This document shows positions 56,769 to 64,000 of a DNA stretch of 64,000 bases, piece after piece. The translations under genes were made by a program, and so were the position numbers. The stretch covers positions 1-64,000 of the forward strand of contig JAEYXS010000065.1 of NCBI GenBank assembly GCA_023431185.1, given 5' to 3'. Origin of the DNA: Verrucomicrobiota bacterium (GTDB lineage: Bacteria; Verrucomicrobiota; Verrucomicrobiia; Limisphaerales; JAEYXS01). The notes under the pieces were generated by a model that did no database searches, was not told the origin of the DNA, and saw nothing but the letters and a program-made list of their open reading frames with translations. The number at the start of each line of letters is the position of its first letter. Within the stretch, counting starts at the first letter, position 1.

Positions 56769-57250
56769 AATCTTTAGACCCTAATAAACTCGTGAAAGTT
56801 TTATGTATCGGTGAACTGAAGCGTTGAGGCTGGGTAAAAAAGTGCAAAACAGTCATCCTCAGCGCAAGCAAATTAGTCGGGGTTATGAAGTATTTTTTGG
56901 CATGCCAAAGGCAATTGCTAGATGATGATTTGGAAGAACTTCCATATTTTCCAACGCGAGGACTATAAAAACGTTGCGGTTAGGTTCTGATTGGCAGGCG
57001 AAGGTGGCTTGGTTGTTCAGGAGGTGTGCAGTGTGTTGCTTTTCAAAAGGTTGGGCTCAGTTGTTGGGTGTGATTAGCCAAGGTTGGGTTCCGTACGGAC
57101 ACTGATTTTGCAAGTTCTTGCAGTGCAGGGAAAAAAACAGTAGTCGGGCCATGCATATTTTGCTATTCCATTCCCTGTCCGAGAAGGGGGAGGAGACATG
57201 CCAGTATCGTTGTCCCTAAATTCTAGGGATGGCACTCGCAGCTGTATCAA
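56769..57250. other. Intergenic region between FadL-like gene and methyltransferase locus, with palindromes
   Basis: No gene is supported in this 482-base divergent region. Four inverted repeats were found: TTTGGCATGCCAAA (56896-56909, perfect 14 bases), TCCGTACGGA (57090-57099), TGCAAG-tt-CTTGCA (57109-57122) and TCCCTA-N5-TAGGGA (57213-57229). The first is unlikely by chance; the others are expected about once in such a length. Confidence 0.55.
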
Positions 57251-58681
57251 ATGGAAAACGAAAATATCATTACGCAGCCATCCCGTGAAAGGGACAGCTT
57301 CATCGTATGCCGTAACAGCCAAGGAGCGGAGGTGCGGGCTACCCTCTTGCGACTGACCCGCTACTTGGTGGTCTTCGAGGTTTACAACCCCTACAGCATC
57401 CTTCAGTTGTCCGAGGTACTGTCGGATTTCCGCATCATCATCCGTGACCGGTTGGTCTATTCCGGCCGGGCCGTGGTCAGCAACTTGGTGAACACCGGTA
57501 TAGTGCTGGTCTGTGAAACCACGCTGGATGAAGCGTGGGTCGATGTTGATTTTCTGGTCTCCAGCACCCAGCCGAACCGTTTGCGGGATGAGTTCAACGA
57601 TTTCATCAGCGAGTGGGGCAAGAATCAGCGGGTGACTCCGGACTTCAAGGTGGTCGTGGCGGACATGCAAACTTTGCTGGCGGATTTGCGCCGCTGGCTG
57701 GAGCAGGTGGAGTTGAGCATCCGCTCCGATCCGGGCGGAGACCGACAGCGAAGGGAACGTGAGGTCATCGCCGAACTGAGCAGTCCGATGTTGCCGGTCG
57801 TGAATGACTTGTTCGTGCGGTTTGAGGACATCGCCCAAAAAATCGATACGGAACTTCAGCCCATCCATCGCACTTATGTGAAGCGGCAGTTGCACCCGTT
57901 GCTGCTATGCTCGCCTTTCATGTATCGCATCTATCAAAAGCCGCTGGGATATGCGGGCGATTATGAGATGGTGAACATGATCCTCCGAGATCCGCATGAG
58001 GGCAGCTCGCTCTTCGCCAAGATCCTGAATGTGTACATCCTCACTCAGGCTCCTGCCGAAGCGCATCGCAATCGTGTGAAGTATCTGACCCAACGGCTGG
58101 CGGAGGAAACGCGCCGGGTGACCCGGTTGGGGCGGCCCTGCCGGATCTTGAACTTGGGCTGCGGACCGGCCAAAGAGGTGCATGATTTTCTGGAGCAGGA
58201 AGACATCTGTGACCGGGCGCAACTGACGTTGCTTGATTTCAATGATGAGACATTGGAATCCACCGGGATGAAGCTGAACGAGGTGAAGGCCAGGTTCCGT
58301 CGTTTCACCGGCTTGCAGTTCACGAAGAAATCCGTGCATCAGGTGCTGAAGGAGGGCGGCAAGCCGATGGCTTTGGGGCAACAGTATGATTTCATCTATT
58401 GCGCCGGCTTGTTCGATTATCTGAGCGACCGCATCTGCAAGCGGTTGATGACCATCTTCTATGAGCAGTTGGCACCGGGCGGCTTGGTGGTGGCCACGAA
58501 TGTAGATTCGTGCAATCCTATCAAGAACATCATGGAGTATATCTTTGAATGGCACTTGGTGTATCGCGACAACAACCAGTTGGGGAATCTGATTCCGGAT
58601 GACAGTCCGCAGGGGATGTGGTCGGTGAAAGCGGACCACACCGGGGCGAACATCTTTGTGGAAGTCCGCAAGCCTCTCTGA
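57251..58681 (+). CDS. SAM-dependent methyltransferase, PhcB-like, with N-terminal PilZ-like domain
   Basis: The 476-residue protein has an N-terminal beta-rich domain (about 10-105), PilZ-like in outline but lacking a clear RxxxR, and a helical middle (about 115-230). It then has the segment KPLGYAGDYEMVNMILRDP (about 230-248) and a class I methyltransferase domain with SAM loop ILNLGCGPAKE (about 299-309) and acidic LLDFNDETLE (about 327-336). This arrangement, followed by kinases, resembles PhcB, which makes 3-hydroxy fatty acid methyl esters in Ralstonia. The kinase gene begins just after the stop. The signal product here is inferred only. Confidence 0.75.
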   Translation: MENENIITQPSRERDSFIVCRNSQGAEVRATLLRLTRYLVVFEVYNPYSILQLSEVLSDFRIIIRDRLVYSGRAVVSNLVNTGIVLVCETTLDEAWVDVDFLVSSTQPNRLRDEFNDFISEWGKNQRVTPDFKVVVADMQTLLADLRRWLEQVELSIRSDPGGDRQRREREVIAELSSPMLPVVNDLFVRFEDIAQKIDTELQPIHRTYVKRQLHPLLLCSPFMYRIYQKPLGYAGDYEMVNMILRDPHEGSSLFAKILNVYILTQAPAEAHRNRVKYLTQRLAEETRRVTRLGRPCRILNLGCGPAKEVHDFLEQEDICDRAQLTLLDFNDETLESTGMKLNEVKARFRRFTGLQFTKKSVHQVLKEGGKPMALGQQYDFIYCAGLFDYLSDRICKRLMTIFYEQLAPGGLVVATNVDSCNPIKNIMEYIFEWHLVYRDNNQLGNLIPDDSPQGMWSVKADHTGANIFVEVRKPL

Positions 58682-58685
58682 CCTT

Positions 58686-61376
58686 GTGAACCAGCAGGAC
58701 GTCAAGACAGCCTTTGCCGAGTACGACAAGCAGGTGCGAATCAGTAATTCGCGCTTGGGGGCGATTTGGGCCATGATCCTGATGCCGGCGGGCATCACGC
58801 TGGATTATCTGGTCTATCCCGATCAGGTCTGGGAGTTTTTCCTGTTGCGTGTCCTGTGCTCCTTGTGCGTCTGGGGGGTGCGGGCCTTGTTCAACACGGA
58901 GTTCGGCGATCGAAACTACCGCTTCCTGGGGATGTTATGGTACATGCTGCCCGCCTTCTTTATCTCGGGCATGATCTATGCCTCGGATAGCGTGACTTCC
59001 CCTTATTATGCGGGATTGAACCTGGTCCTGATCGGTGCGGGGTTGTTTCTGCCTTGGACGTATTTTGAAAACCTGCTGGCCTCGCTGCTGGTGACCATCA
59101 TGTACGCCAGCGCGGTGTTGCTGATCGGCCCCACGCATGACTTTGCCTTGGTGTTCAACAACCTGTACTTCCTGATATTGACCGGTCTCATTGTCGTGGT
59201 CTCCAGCTACTACACGGGCGACACACGGTATCGCGAATTTGCCCTGCGCTTTGAACTGGACCGGAACAAGCAGGTGTTGGAGGAGGCCAATCGCAAACTA
59301 AAAGAGCTGGATGAGGTGAAGACGCGGTTTTTTGCGAATATCAGCCATGAACTGCGCACTCCGCTGACCTTGTTACTGGCCCCTATCGAGACCATGAGGC
59401 GGCAGAAGGCGCACATGTTTGACGAGCAGACCCGTGAATGGCTGGCGACCATGGAGGCCAACGGGTTGCGCCTGCTCAAGCTGATCAATGACTTGTTGGA
59501 TTTGGTGAAGCTCGAATCCGGTCACATGGATGTGCGCCGGGATTCGGTCAATCTGAACGATTTTCTGAAAGGATTGCGCAGTTCGGTGCAGAAGATGGCG
59601 GATGACAAGCGGGTTCACCTGTCCGCCGAAGTGGATCCGGAAGTCAGTTCGGTAGTGACGGACCGGGATAAGCTGGAGAAAATCCTGCTAAATCTGGTCT
59701 TTAATGCCATCAAGTTTACGCCCGCCAAGGGCCAGGTCACCATCCGGGCCAAAAAATTCGGGGATTATGCCCAGATCGAGGTGGTGGATACCGGCATGGG
59801 CATAGCGGAATCAAACATCCCCTACCTGTTTACCCGGTTCTGGCAGGCAGACACCTCGGCCCAAAGAAAATATCAAGGAACAGGTATCGGTCTTGCCTTG
59901 GTGAAGGAATTAGTTGAAGTTCAGGGCGGATCAGTCGCCGTAACGAGTAAGGAAGGTCAGGGCACCACCATGACCGTGCGCTTGCCGGTGACTGTGGGAA
60001 GGGAGGAAAAGACTGTACCAGTGTCTTCACCGATGACTGTTTCACCTGCAGATGCCGATGTGCCGACTGATGAGCAGCCCGCTCCTTCGCCCCAAGGCGA
60101 GTGGTTGCAGGGGTTGTATCGTCGTGCGGAGCTGTTCCCGTCGTTGACCGCGTTGAAGGACAGTATCAGACCCTTGCAGCCGATCGGGGCCAATGGCCAT
60201 CGGCCCAAGGTGTTGGTGGCGGATGATGAACCGGACATGCTGCGCTATCTGAAGTCCGAACTGGTCAACGAGTATGAAGTGCTTGAGGCAACGGATGGAC
60301 GGCAGGCAATCGCACTGGCAGCACAGTTCCAGCCGGATATCATCCTGTGCGATATGATGATGCCGGAGATGGACGGCATCCAGGTATGCAAGGAATTGCG
60401 CGTGCAGAGCATCACCCAGAGCATTCCGGTGCTGTTGCTGACGGCGCGGGCGGATGAAGACACCAAGATGAACGCGCTCTCCAACGGAGCGAGCGATTTC
60501 CTCAGCAAGCCATTTTCGGTGACTGAATTGCATGTGCGGCTGCGCAATCTGGTCGGCTCCTACCAGATGCAACGAAAGCTCGCGCGGCAAAACAAGGTGT
60601 TGGAGGCGACCTTGGAGCAACTCAAGGAAACCGAGACCCAATTGGTGCAGACCGAGAAGATGGCCTCGCTCGGTCGCATGAGTGCCGGAATCATCCATGA
60701 GATCAACAACCCGCTGAACTACGCCAAGACCGGTCTTTTCACTTTGCGCAAGAAGTCCAAGCATGTGCCGAGCGACCAGCAGGAAGACTTTGCTGAGGTG
60801 CTGAAGGATATCGAGGACGGGGTGGACCGGGTGAAGGACATTGTGTCGGATCTGCGCACCTTTACGCATCCGCGGGAGGACAAGCTGGACGAGGTGGAGG
60901 TGGGCAAACCGGTCGCCGCCGCGTTGCGTTTCCTCTCCAGTGAGTGGAAGGACAAGGTGCCGGTACACCAGCAATTCAATGCGCATCAGATCATCAAGGG
61001 CAATGAAAGCACGCTGTTGCAGTTGTTGACCAATCTGCTCCAGAACGCACTGGACGCGCTGAAAAGCCGGGGCGAGCGCACAGATGAAGCGGCCATCTGG
61101 ATCGAGGACAAGATGACTGAGCACACCTACGCCTTGATCATCCGCGACAGCGGTTCGGGTATTCCTGGCCACGTCCTGGACAAGATATTCGATCCGTTCT
61201 TCACTACAAAAGACGTGGGGCAGGGCATGGGGCTGGGGCTCAGCATCTGCTACCGGATCATGCAACAGCACGAGGGCCGGATCAATGTCCGGACCGAGCC
61301 GGGCAAATTTACCGAGTTTACGCTCGAATTTCCTTTGAAAACAGTCAAGCATGAGGCCTTAGAGGCCGTATCCTGA
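58686..61376 (+). CDS. Membrane hybrid sensor kinase (HK-REC-HK), PhcS-like
   Basis: The start is taken as GTG at 58686, 4 bases after the upstream stop; a TTG at 58656 would overlap. The 896 residues comprise about six membrane helices (25-180) and a first histidine kinase (His221 in SHELRTPLTLL, ATP lobe with NLVFNAIKF and GTGIGLALVKEL). A receiver domain follows (about 505-625; DDE and phospho-Asp556 in LCDMMMPEMDG, Lys in SKPFS), then a second kinase (His671 in GIIHEINNPLNY, ATP lobe with DSGSGIPG and GMGLGLSICYRIM). Duplicated kinase modules around one receiver are unusual. A membrane signal is probably sensed and passed to the next genes. Confidence 0.85.
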   Translation: MNQQDVKTAFAEYDKQVRISNSRLGAIWAMILMPAGITLDYLVYPDQVWEFFLLRVLCSLCVWGVRALFNTEFGDRNYRFLGMLWYMLPAFFISGMIYASDSVTSPYYAGLNLVLIGAGLFLPWTYFENLLASLLVTIMYASAVLLIGPTHDFALVFNNLYFLILTGLIVVVSSYYTGDTRYREFALRFELDRNKQVLEEANRKLKELDEVKTRFFANISHELRTPLTLLLAPIETMRRQKAHMFDEQTREWLATMEANGLRLLKLINDLLDLVKLESGHMDVRRDSVNLNDFLKGLRSSVQKMADDKRVHLSAEVDPEVSSVVTDRDKLEKILLNLVFNAIKFTPAKGQVTIRAKKFGDYAQIEVVDTGMGIAESNIPYLFTRFWQADTSAQRKYQGTGIGLALVKELVEVQGGSVAVTSKEGQGTTMTVRLPVTVGREEKTVPVSSPMTVSPADADVPTDEQPAPSPQGEWLQGLYRRAELFPSLTALKDSIRPLQPIGANGHRPKVLVADDEPDMLRYLKSELVNEYEVLEATDGRQAIALAAQFQPDIILCDMMMPEMDGIQVCKELRVQSITQSIPVLLLTARADEDTKMNALSNGASDFLSKPFSVTELHVRLRNLVGSYQMQRKLARQNKVLEATLEQLKETETQLVQTEKMASLGRMSAGIIHEINNPLNYAKTGLFTLRKKSKHVPSDQQEDFAEVLKDIEDGVDRVKDIVSDLRTFTHPREDKLDEVEVGKPVAAALRFLSSEWKDKVPVHQQFNAHQIIKGNESTLLQLLTNLLQNALDALKSRGERTDEAAIWIEDKMTEHTYALIIRDSGSGIPGHVLDKIFDPFFTTKDVGQGMGLGLSICYRIMQQHEGRINVRTEPGKFTEFTLEFPLKTVKHEALEAVS

Positions 61377-61386
61377 TTTTACCTAT

Positions 61387-62631
61387 ATGATGCAGAATCC
61401 GTACGATTATAAGAAATACGCGGTCCTCTACGTGGATGACGAAGAGAAGTCGTTGAAATACTTCTCACGTGCCTTTGCGGATGAGTTTCGCATTTTGACG
61501 GCCACGAATGCCGCCGAGGGCCTGCAGATCTTTGAAGCGAATCGTGACCAGATCGCCGTTTTGATGACCGACCAGCGCATGCCGGGAGAAAAGGGTGTGC
61601 AGTTGCTGGAGAAGGCCCGCCAGATCAGCCCGCGCGCCATCCGTATCTTGGCGACCGCCTATTCCGATCTCGATGCGGCCATCGATGCCGTCAATACCGG
61701 CGCCATCTACAAGTATGTCACTAAGCCGTGGGACATCCCACAACTGGAGACGACGCTGAAACGCGGGATCGAGTTCTTTATCGTGCAGCATGAGCGCGAC
61801 CAGTTGATGCGCGAGAAACTTTCCGTTTTGCACAATATGATGATCACCGATCGCGTGGTCAGCCTGGGTGTGATGGCGGCGGGCTTAAGCCACCATCTGC
61901 GCAATCCGCTGGTGGCTGTCCGCACTTTTCTGGACCTGGCTCCAGCCAAGTTGCAGGAAGAGAAGGTCGCGATGGATGAGCTGCGCAACCCGAACTTCTG
62001 GCGCGATTTTTATGAGCATGTGCGGGTGCAGGTGGAACGCATCTCCGCCCAACTCGACAATCTGGGCCTGCTCAATGCCAACAGCGGTGCCGTCCAGCCG
62101 GTGAATCTCGGTGAGTTGGTGACGGAGGCGGTCAGTGCCTTGGGGCCGGTGCTGGCCGACCGCAAGATCACGGTGACCAATAACGTGCCGGCCAACCTGC
62201 CGGCCATGACCACTGAGCGGCCGCAACTGGTGCGCATGCTGCAATTGCTTTTGCAGGAGACGATCGCCCAGCTCGGGGCGGGCGGACAGATCACGCTTTC
62301 TGCCGAGCCGCATGAGAACGGGCTGAAACTGGTGGTGGAAGACGATGGTCCGGGACTGCCGGCCGAGGCTTTGCGCCGCGTGTTCGATCCTTTCTTTGCT
62401 CGTAGCGGGCATCCGGAAGATTTCGGCATCAACCTGATGGCATTCTACTTCCTGGCTTATCACTTGGGCGGACGGGTGAGGGCCGAGTCACGGGTGCCGA
62501 AAGGGGCCAAGTTCACCTTGACCTTCCCCTTGGAGAAATCGGCCGCCATGATCGGCAATGATGACCGTGATTTCATCAACAAGGTGCTGCTGAACGACGC
62601 CTTGTGGGAGAAGCTGCTTTCTGGAGAGTGA
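61387..62631 (+). CDS. Response regulator with C-terminal histidine kinase domain, PhcR-like
   Basis: The 414-residue soluble protein puts the receiver first (about 10-125): VLYVDDEEKSLKYFSRAF, phospho-Asp62 in MTDQRMPGEKG and Lys113 in YVTKPWD. A histidine kinase-like region follows: His169 in GLSHHLRNPLV, and ATP lobe VEDDGPGLPAEALRRVFDPFF. The N-box is not clear (LLLQETIAQ replaces NLxxNA), so activity is uncertain. This order, with no output domain, is the architecture I recall for PhcR of Ralstonia. It lies 10 bases after the sensor kinase. Confidence 0.82.
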   Translation: MMQNPYDYKKYAVLYVDDEEKSLKYFSRAFADEFRILTATNAAEGLQIFEANRDQIAVLMTDQRMPGEKGVQLLEKARQISPRAIRILATAYSDLDAAIDAVNTGAIYKYVTKPWDIPQLETTLKRGIEFFIVQHERDQLMREKLSVLHNMMITDRVVSLGVMAAGLSHHLRNPLVAVRTFLDLAPAKLQEEKVAMDELRNPNFWRDFYEHVRVQVERISAQLDNLGLLNANSGAVQPVNLGELVTEAVSALGPVLADRKITVTNNVPANLPAMTTERPQLVRMLQLLLQETIAQLGAGGQITLSAEPHENGLKLVVEDDGPGLPAEALRRVFDPFFARSGHPEDFGINLMAFYFLAYHLGGRVRAESRVPKGAKFTLTFPLEKSAAMIGNDDRDFINKVLLNDALWEKLLSGE

Positions 62632-62654
62632 TAGGCTAGCAAACTGTCAAAACC

Positions 62655-63947
62655 ATGAACAACATGACCAACAACGAGGAGGTATTTGTGGAGCGCCGTT
62701 CCCAGAGTGATGCCTTGACGGGCGGTGTCTCGCACCGTCGCACGTTGTTGATCGTGGATGATGATGAGAGCCCGCGCCAGGCGCTCTGCATGGTCTTCGG
62801 CGATGATTACGAACTTTTGGTGGCGGAGAACGGCGAGCAGGCGCTGGAGCTGGCCCGCAAGCATGTGGTGGATACGGCCATCGTGGATATCCGGATGCCC
62901 GGGGTTTCAGGCATCGATGTGCTGGCCGGCTTGAAGCAGATGGACATGGCCATCGAGGTCATCATCCTGACCGCTTACCAGACGCTGGAGACGGCGCGGC
63001 AGGCCTTGCGCCTGGGCGCCCGGGATTATCTGGTGAAGCCCTTCGGCGTGGAGGAGATCCGCAAGGTGGTTTCCGCTGCGATGGAACATCGTAACGCCGC
63101 CGGTCGCATCAAAGAAACGGCGCGGTTGTTGAACTTATTGCAGGAGGAGTTGGAAAACCAGCGGAGCGCGGTGAAATCCTCCCAGGTGAAGGGGGAGCTT
63201 TATGCGGGCATCATCCATGATTTGAACAGCCCACTGACAGTCGTATCTGGCATGTCGGAGATGCTCAGCGAGCGGTTGAGCGGTGTTACCTTCATCAATG
63301 GCGATCAACTGGCCGGTATGCGCAAGGAAGTGGCCCAGCTCTCCAAGCATGTGGAGCGTTGTCTGGAGATTTCGCGGCGCTACATGGAGCTGTTCCGTCA
63401 GCGGGCCCATAGCGAGAAAGAGGCGCATCTGGGGGCGGTGTTGAAGAACATCCAGGAGCTGCTTTCCTTCCATCCGGCGATGAAGAAGAACGAGCTTTTA
63501 TTCGTCAACCAGGCGGGTGATCTCTTGCTGCCGGTGAACGCCTTGGACCTGGAGCAGATACTCATCAATCTGATCCTCAATGCGTTGACCTGCACGGGCA
63601 AATACCATCACGTCTGGGTCACCGCCCGGATCGAACAATCCGTGCTGCCGGAGGAAAAGCTGGTTTCGTCTGAGGGTGCAAAAGTGGTGAACGAGAAGCG
63701 CTTTGTGAACGCTCCACCATTTGTGGTGATCGAGGTGCGGGATGATGGTGTGGGCATCCCGGAAGCGGTCTTGGGCCGGATTTTTCAGCCTTACTTTTCA
63801 GTACGCGAGGCGGGCCAAGGCACCGGCTTGGGGTTGTCGGTGGTCAGGCATCTAATTTCAGAGACGCACGGTCTGCTGCGCGTGGAGAGCCAGCATGGGC
63901 AGGGGGCAACCTTCACGCTGACGTTGCCAGTGGTGCCGCAGCCTTAA
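62655..63947 (+). CDS. Second receiver-histidine kinase protein, PhcQ/PhcR-like
   Basis: The 430-residue protein has a receiver (about 28-140: VDDDESPRQAL, Asp78 in AIVDIRMPGVSG, Lys128 in YLVKPFG) followed by a coiled-coil linker. A histidine kinase domain follows (His188 in GIIHDLNSPLTVVSG, NLILNALTCTG, DDGVGIPEAVLGRIFQPYF, GTGLGLSVVRHL). All catalytic boxes are intact, unlike the preceding protein. It starts 23 bases after it, so all four genes from 57251 are probably cotranscribed. Output genes are not in the window. Confidence 0.84.
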   Translation: MNNMTNNEEVFVERRSQSDALTGGVSHRRTLLIVDDDESPRQALCMVFGDDYELLVAENGEQALELARKHVVDTAIVDIRMPGVSGIDVLAGLKQMDMAIEVIILTAYQTLETARQALRLGARDYLVKPFGVEEIRKVVSAAMEHRNAAGRIKETARLLNLLQEELENQRSAVKSSQVKGELYAGIIHDLNSPLTVVSGMSEMLSERLSGVTFINGDQLAGMRKEVAQLSKHVERCLEISRRYMELFRQRAHSEKEAHLGAVLKNIQELLSFHPAMKKNELLFVNQAGDLLLPVNALDLEQILINLILNALTCTGKYHHVWVTARIEQSVLPEEKLVSSEGAKVVNEKRFVNAPPFVVIEVRDDGVGIPEAVLGRIFQPYFSVREAGQGTGLGLSVVRHLISETHGLLRVESQHGQGATFTLTLPVVPQP

Positions 63948-63994
63948 TTTGGGGCTTGCTTGCTTTTCTCGGGAGTATTGTCTGTAGGACATTC

Positions 63995-64000
63995 ATGAAG
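63995..64000 (+). CDS. Possible start of the next gene (truncated by window end)
   Basis: ATGAAG begins at 63995 with AGGA at 63986-63989, a plausible ribosome-binding site. Only two codons are visible, so the product cannot be named. If it is a regulator, it may be part of the kinase locus. Confidence 0.25.

Noticed and set aside
57230..57250. Sigma-54 promoter (TGGCAC) just before the methyltransferase gene
   Set aside because: TGGCAC is present but the required TTGC element at the correct spacing is not.
60042..61352. 436-codon open frame on the minus strand opposite the hybrid kinase
   Set aside because: It is antisense to a clearly conserved multi-domain kinase, has no family features, and is rich in His, Gln and Leu as expected for a shadow of GC-rich coding DNA.

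Overview
The window looks like a chromosomal segment of a Gram-negative member of the Verrucomicrobiota, probably close to the Pedosphaera/Limisphaerales lineage. This is inferred from gene content, not from a marker gene. The evidence is a PSD1 (DUF1549/DUF1553) cytochrome-like giant paired with a Tat-exported DUF1501 protein, several exported PQQ/NHL beta-propellers, a DUF6600 surface protein, a Kdo/LPS-transport operon, GatCAB, and an HprK/HPr pair with no PTS enzymes nearby. Intergenic DNA carries degenerate tandem repeats, and many starts lack a clear Shine-Dalgarno. No rRNA, tRNA, CRISPR array, transposase or prophage was recognised.

Layout. 1-3.7 kb (minus): NHL propeller, small hypothetical, TrmO, DUF6600 protein. 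4.2-7.2 kb (plus): ilvN-ilvC behind a terminator-like hairpin, then two tandem exported paralogues. 7.3-10.6 kb (minus): proA, an ATP-grasp-like unknown and a MarC-family protein, tightly packed. 10.7-16.3 kb: a TerB-like protein, then a minus-strand operon argA, L,D-transpeptidase, large PQQ-propeller protein. 16.4-22 kb (plus): MacA-like adaptor, LolD/MacB-like ATPase, two MacB-type permeases and an orphan sugar-type permease. 22-30.7 kb: PQQ propeller, an SDR, the PSD1 and DUF1501 pair split by a small pseudopilin-like gene, and an exported hypothetical. 30.7-34.4 kb: a nucleotidyltransferase-like pair, nagB and divergent nagA. 34.5-38.9 kb: MoxR, DUF58, transglutaminase operon. 39.2-44.4 kb: a large membrane protein divergent from a small cassette of HTH/zinc-ribbon regulator, two small membrane proteins and a membrane-anchored C39-like peptidase, then a GYF_2 membrane protein. 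44.5-49.1 kb: kdsA, kdsC, lptC, lptA, lptB, hprK, ptsH. 49.1-52.4 kb: gatC, gatA, gatB. 52.4-56.8 kb: metallophosphoesterase, metF, a condensation-fold acyltransferase-like protein and a FadL-family porin. 57.2-63.9 kb (plus): a SAM-dependent methyltransferase followed by three multi-domain sensor/regulator kinases.

The most striking region is the last one. A methyltransferase with an N-terminal accessory domain, a membrane hybrid histidine kinase, and two proteins with the inverted order receiver then histidine kinase resemble the PhcB-PhcS-PhcR/PhcQ quorum-sensing set of Ralstonia, in which PhcB makes a 3-hydroxy fatty acid methyl ester signal. A FadL-type hydrophobic-compound channel and an acyltransferase-like protein lie immediately upstream. 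I propose a Phc-like fatty-acid-derived signalling module; this rests on motifs and gene order and has not been tested by alignment.

Other points of interest are a probable attenuator before ilvN, a stack of three inverted repeats before kdsA, a TATCA/TGATA operator-like array between divergent genes at 41 kb, the C39-peptidase cassette, and a possible toxin-antitoxin-like pair at 31 kb.
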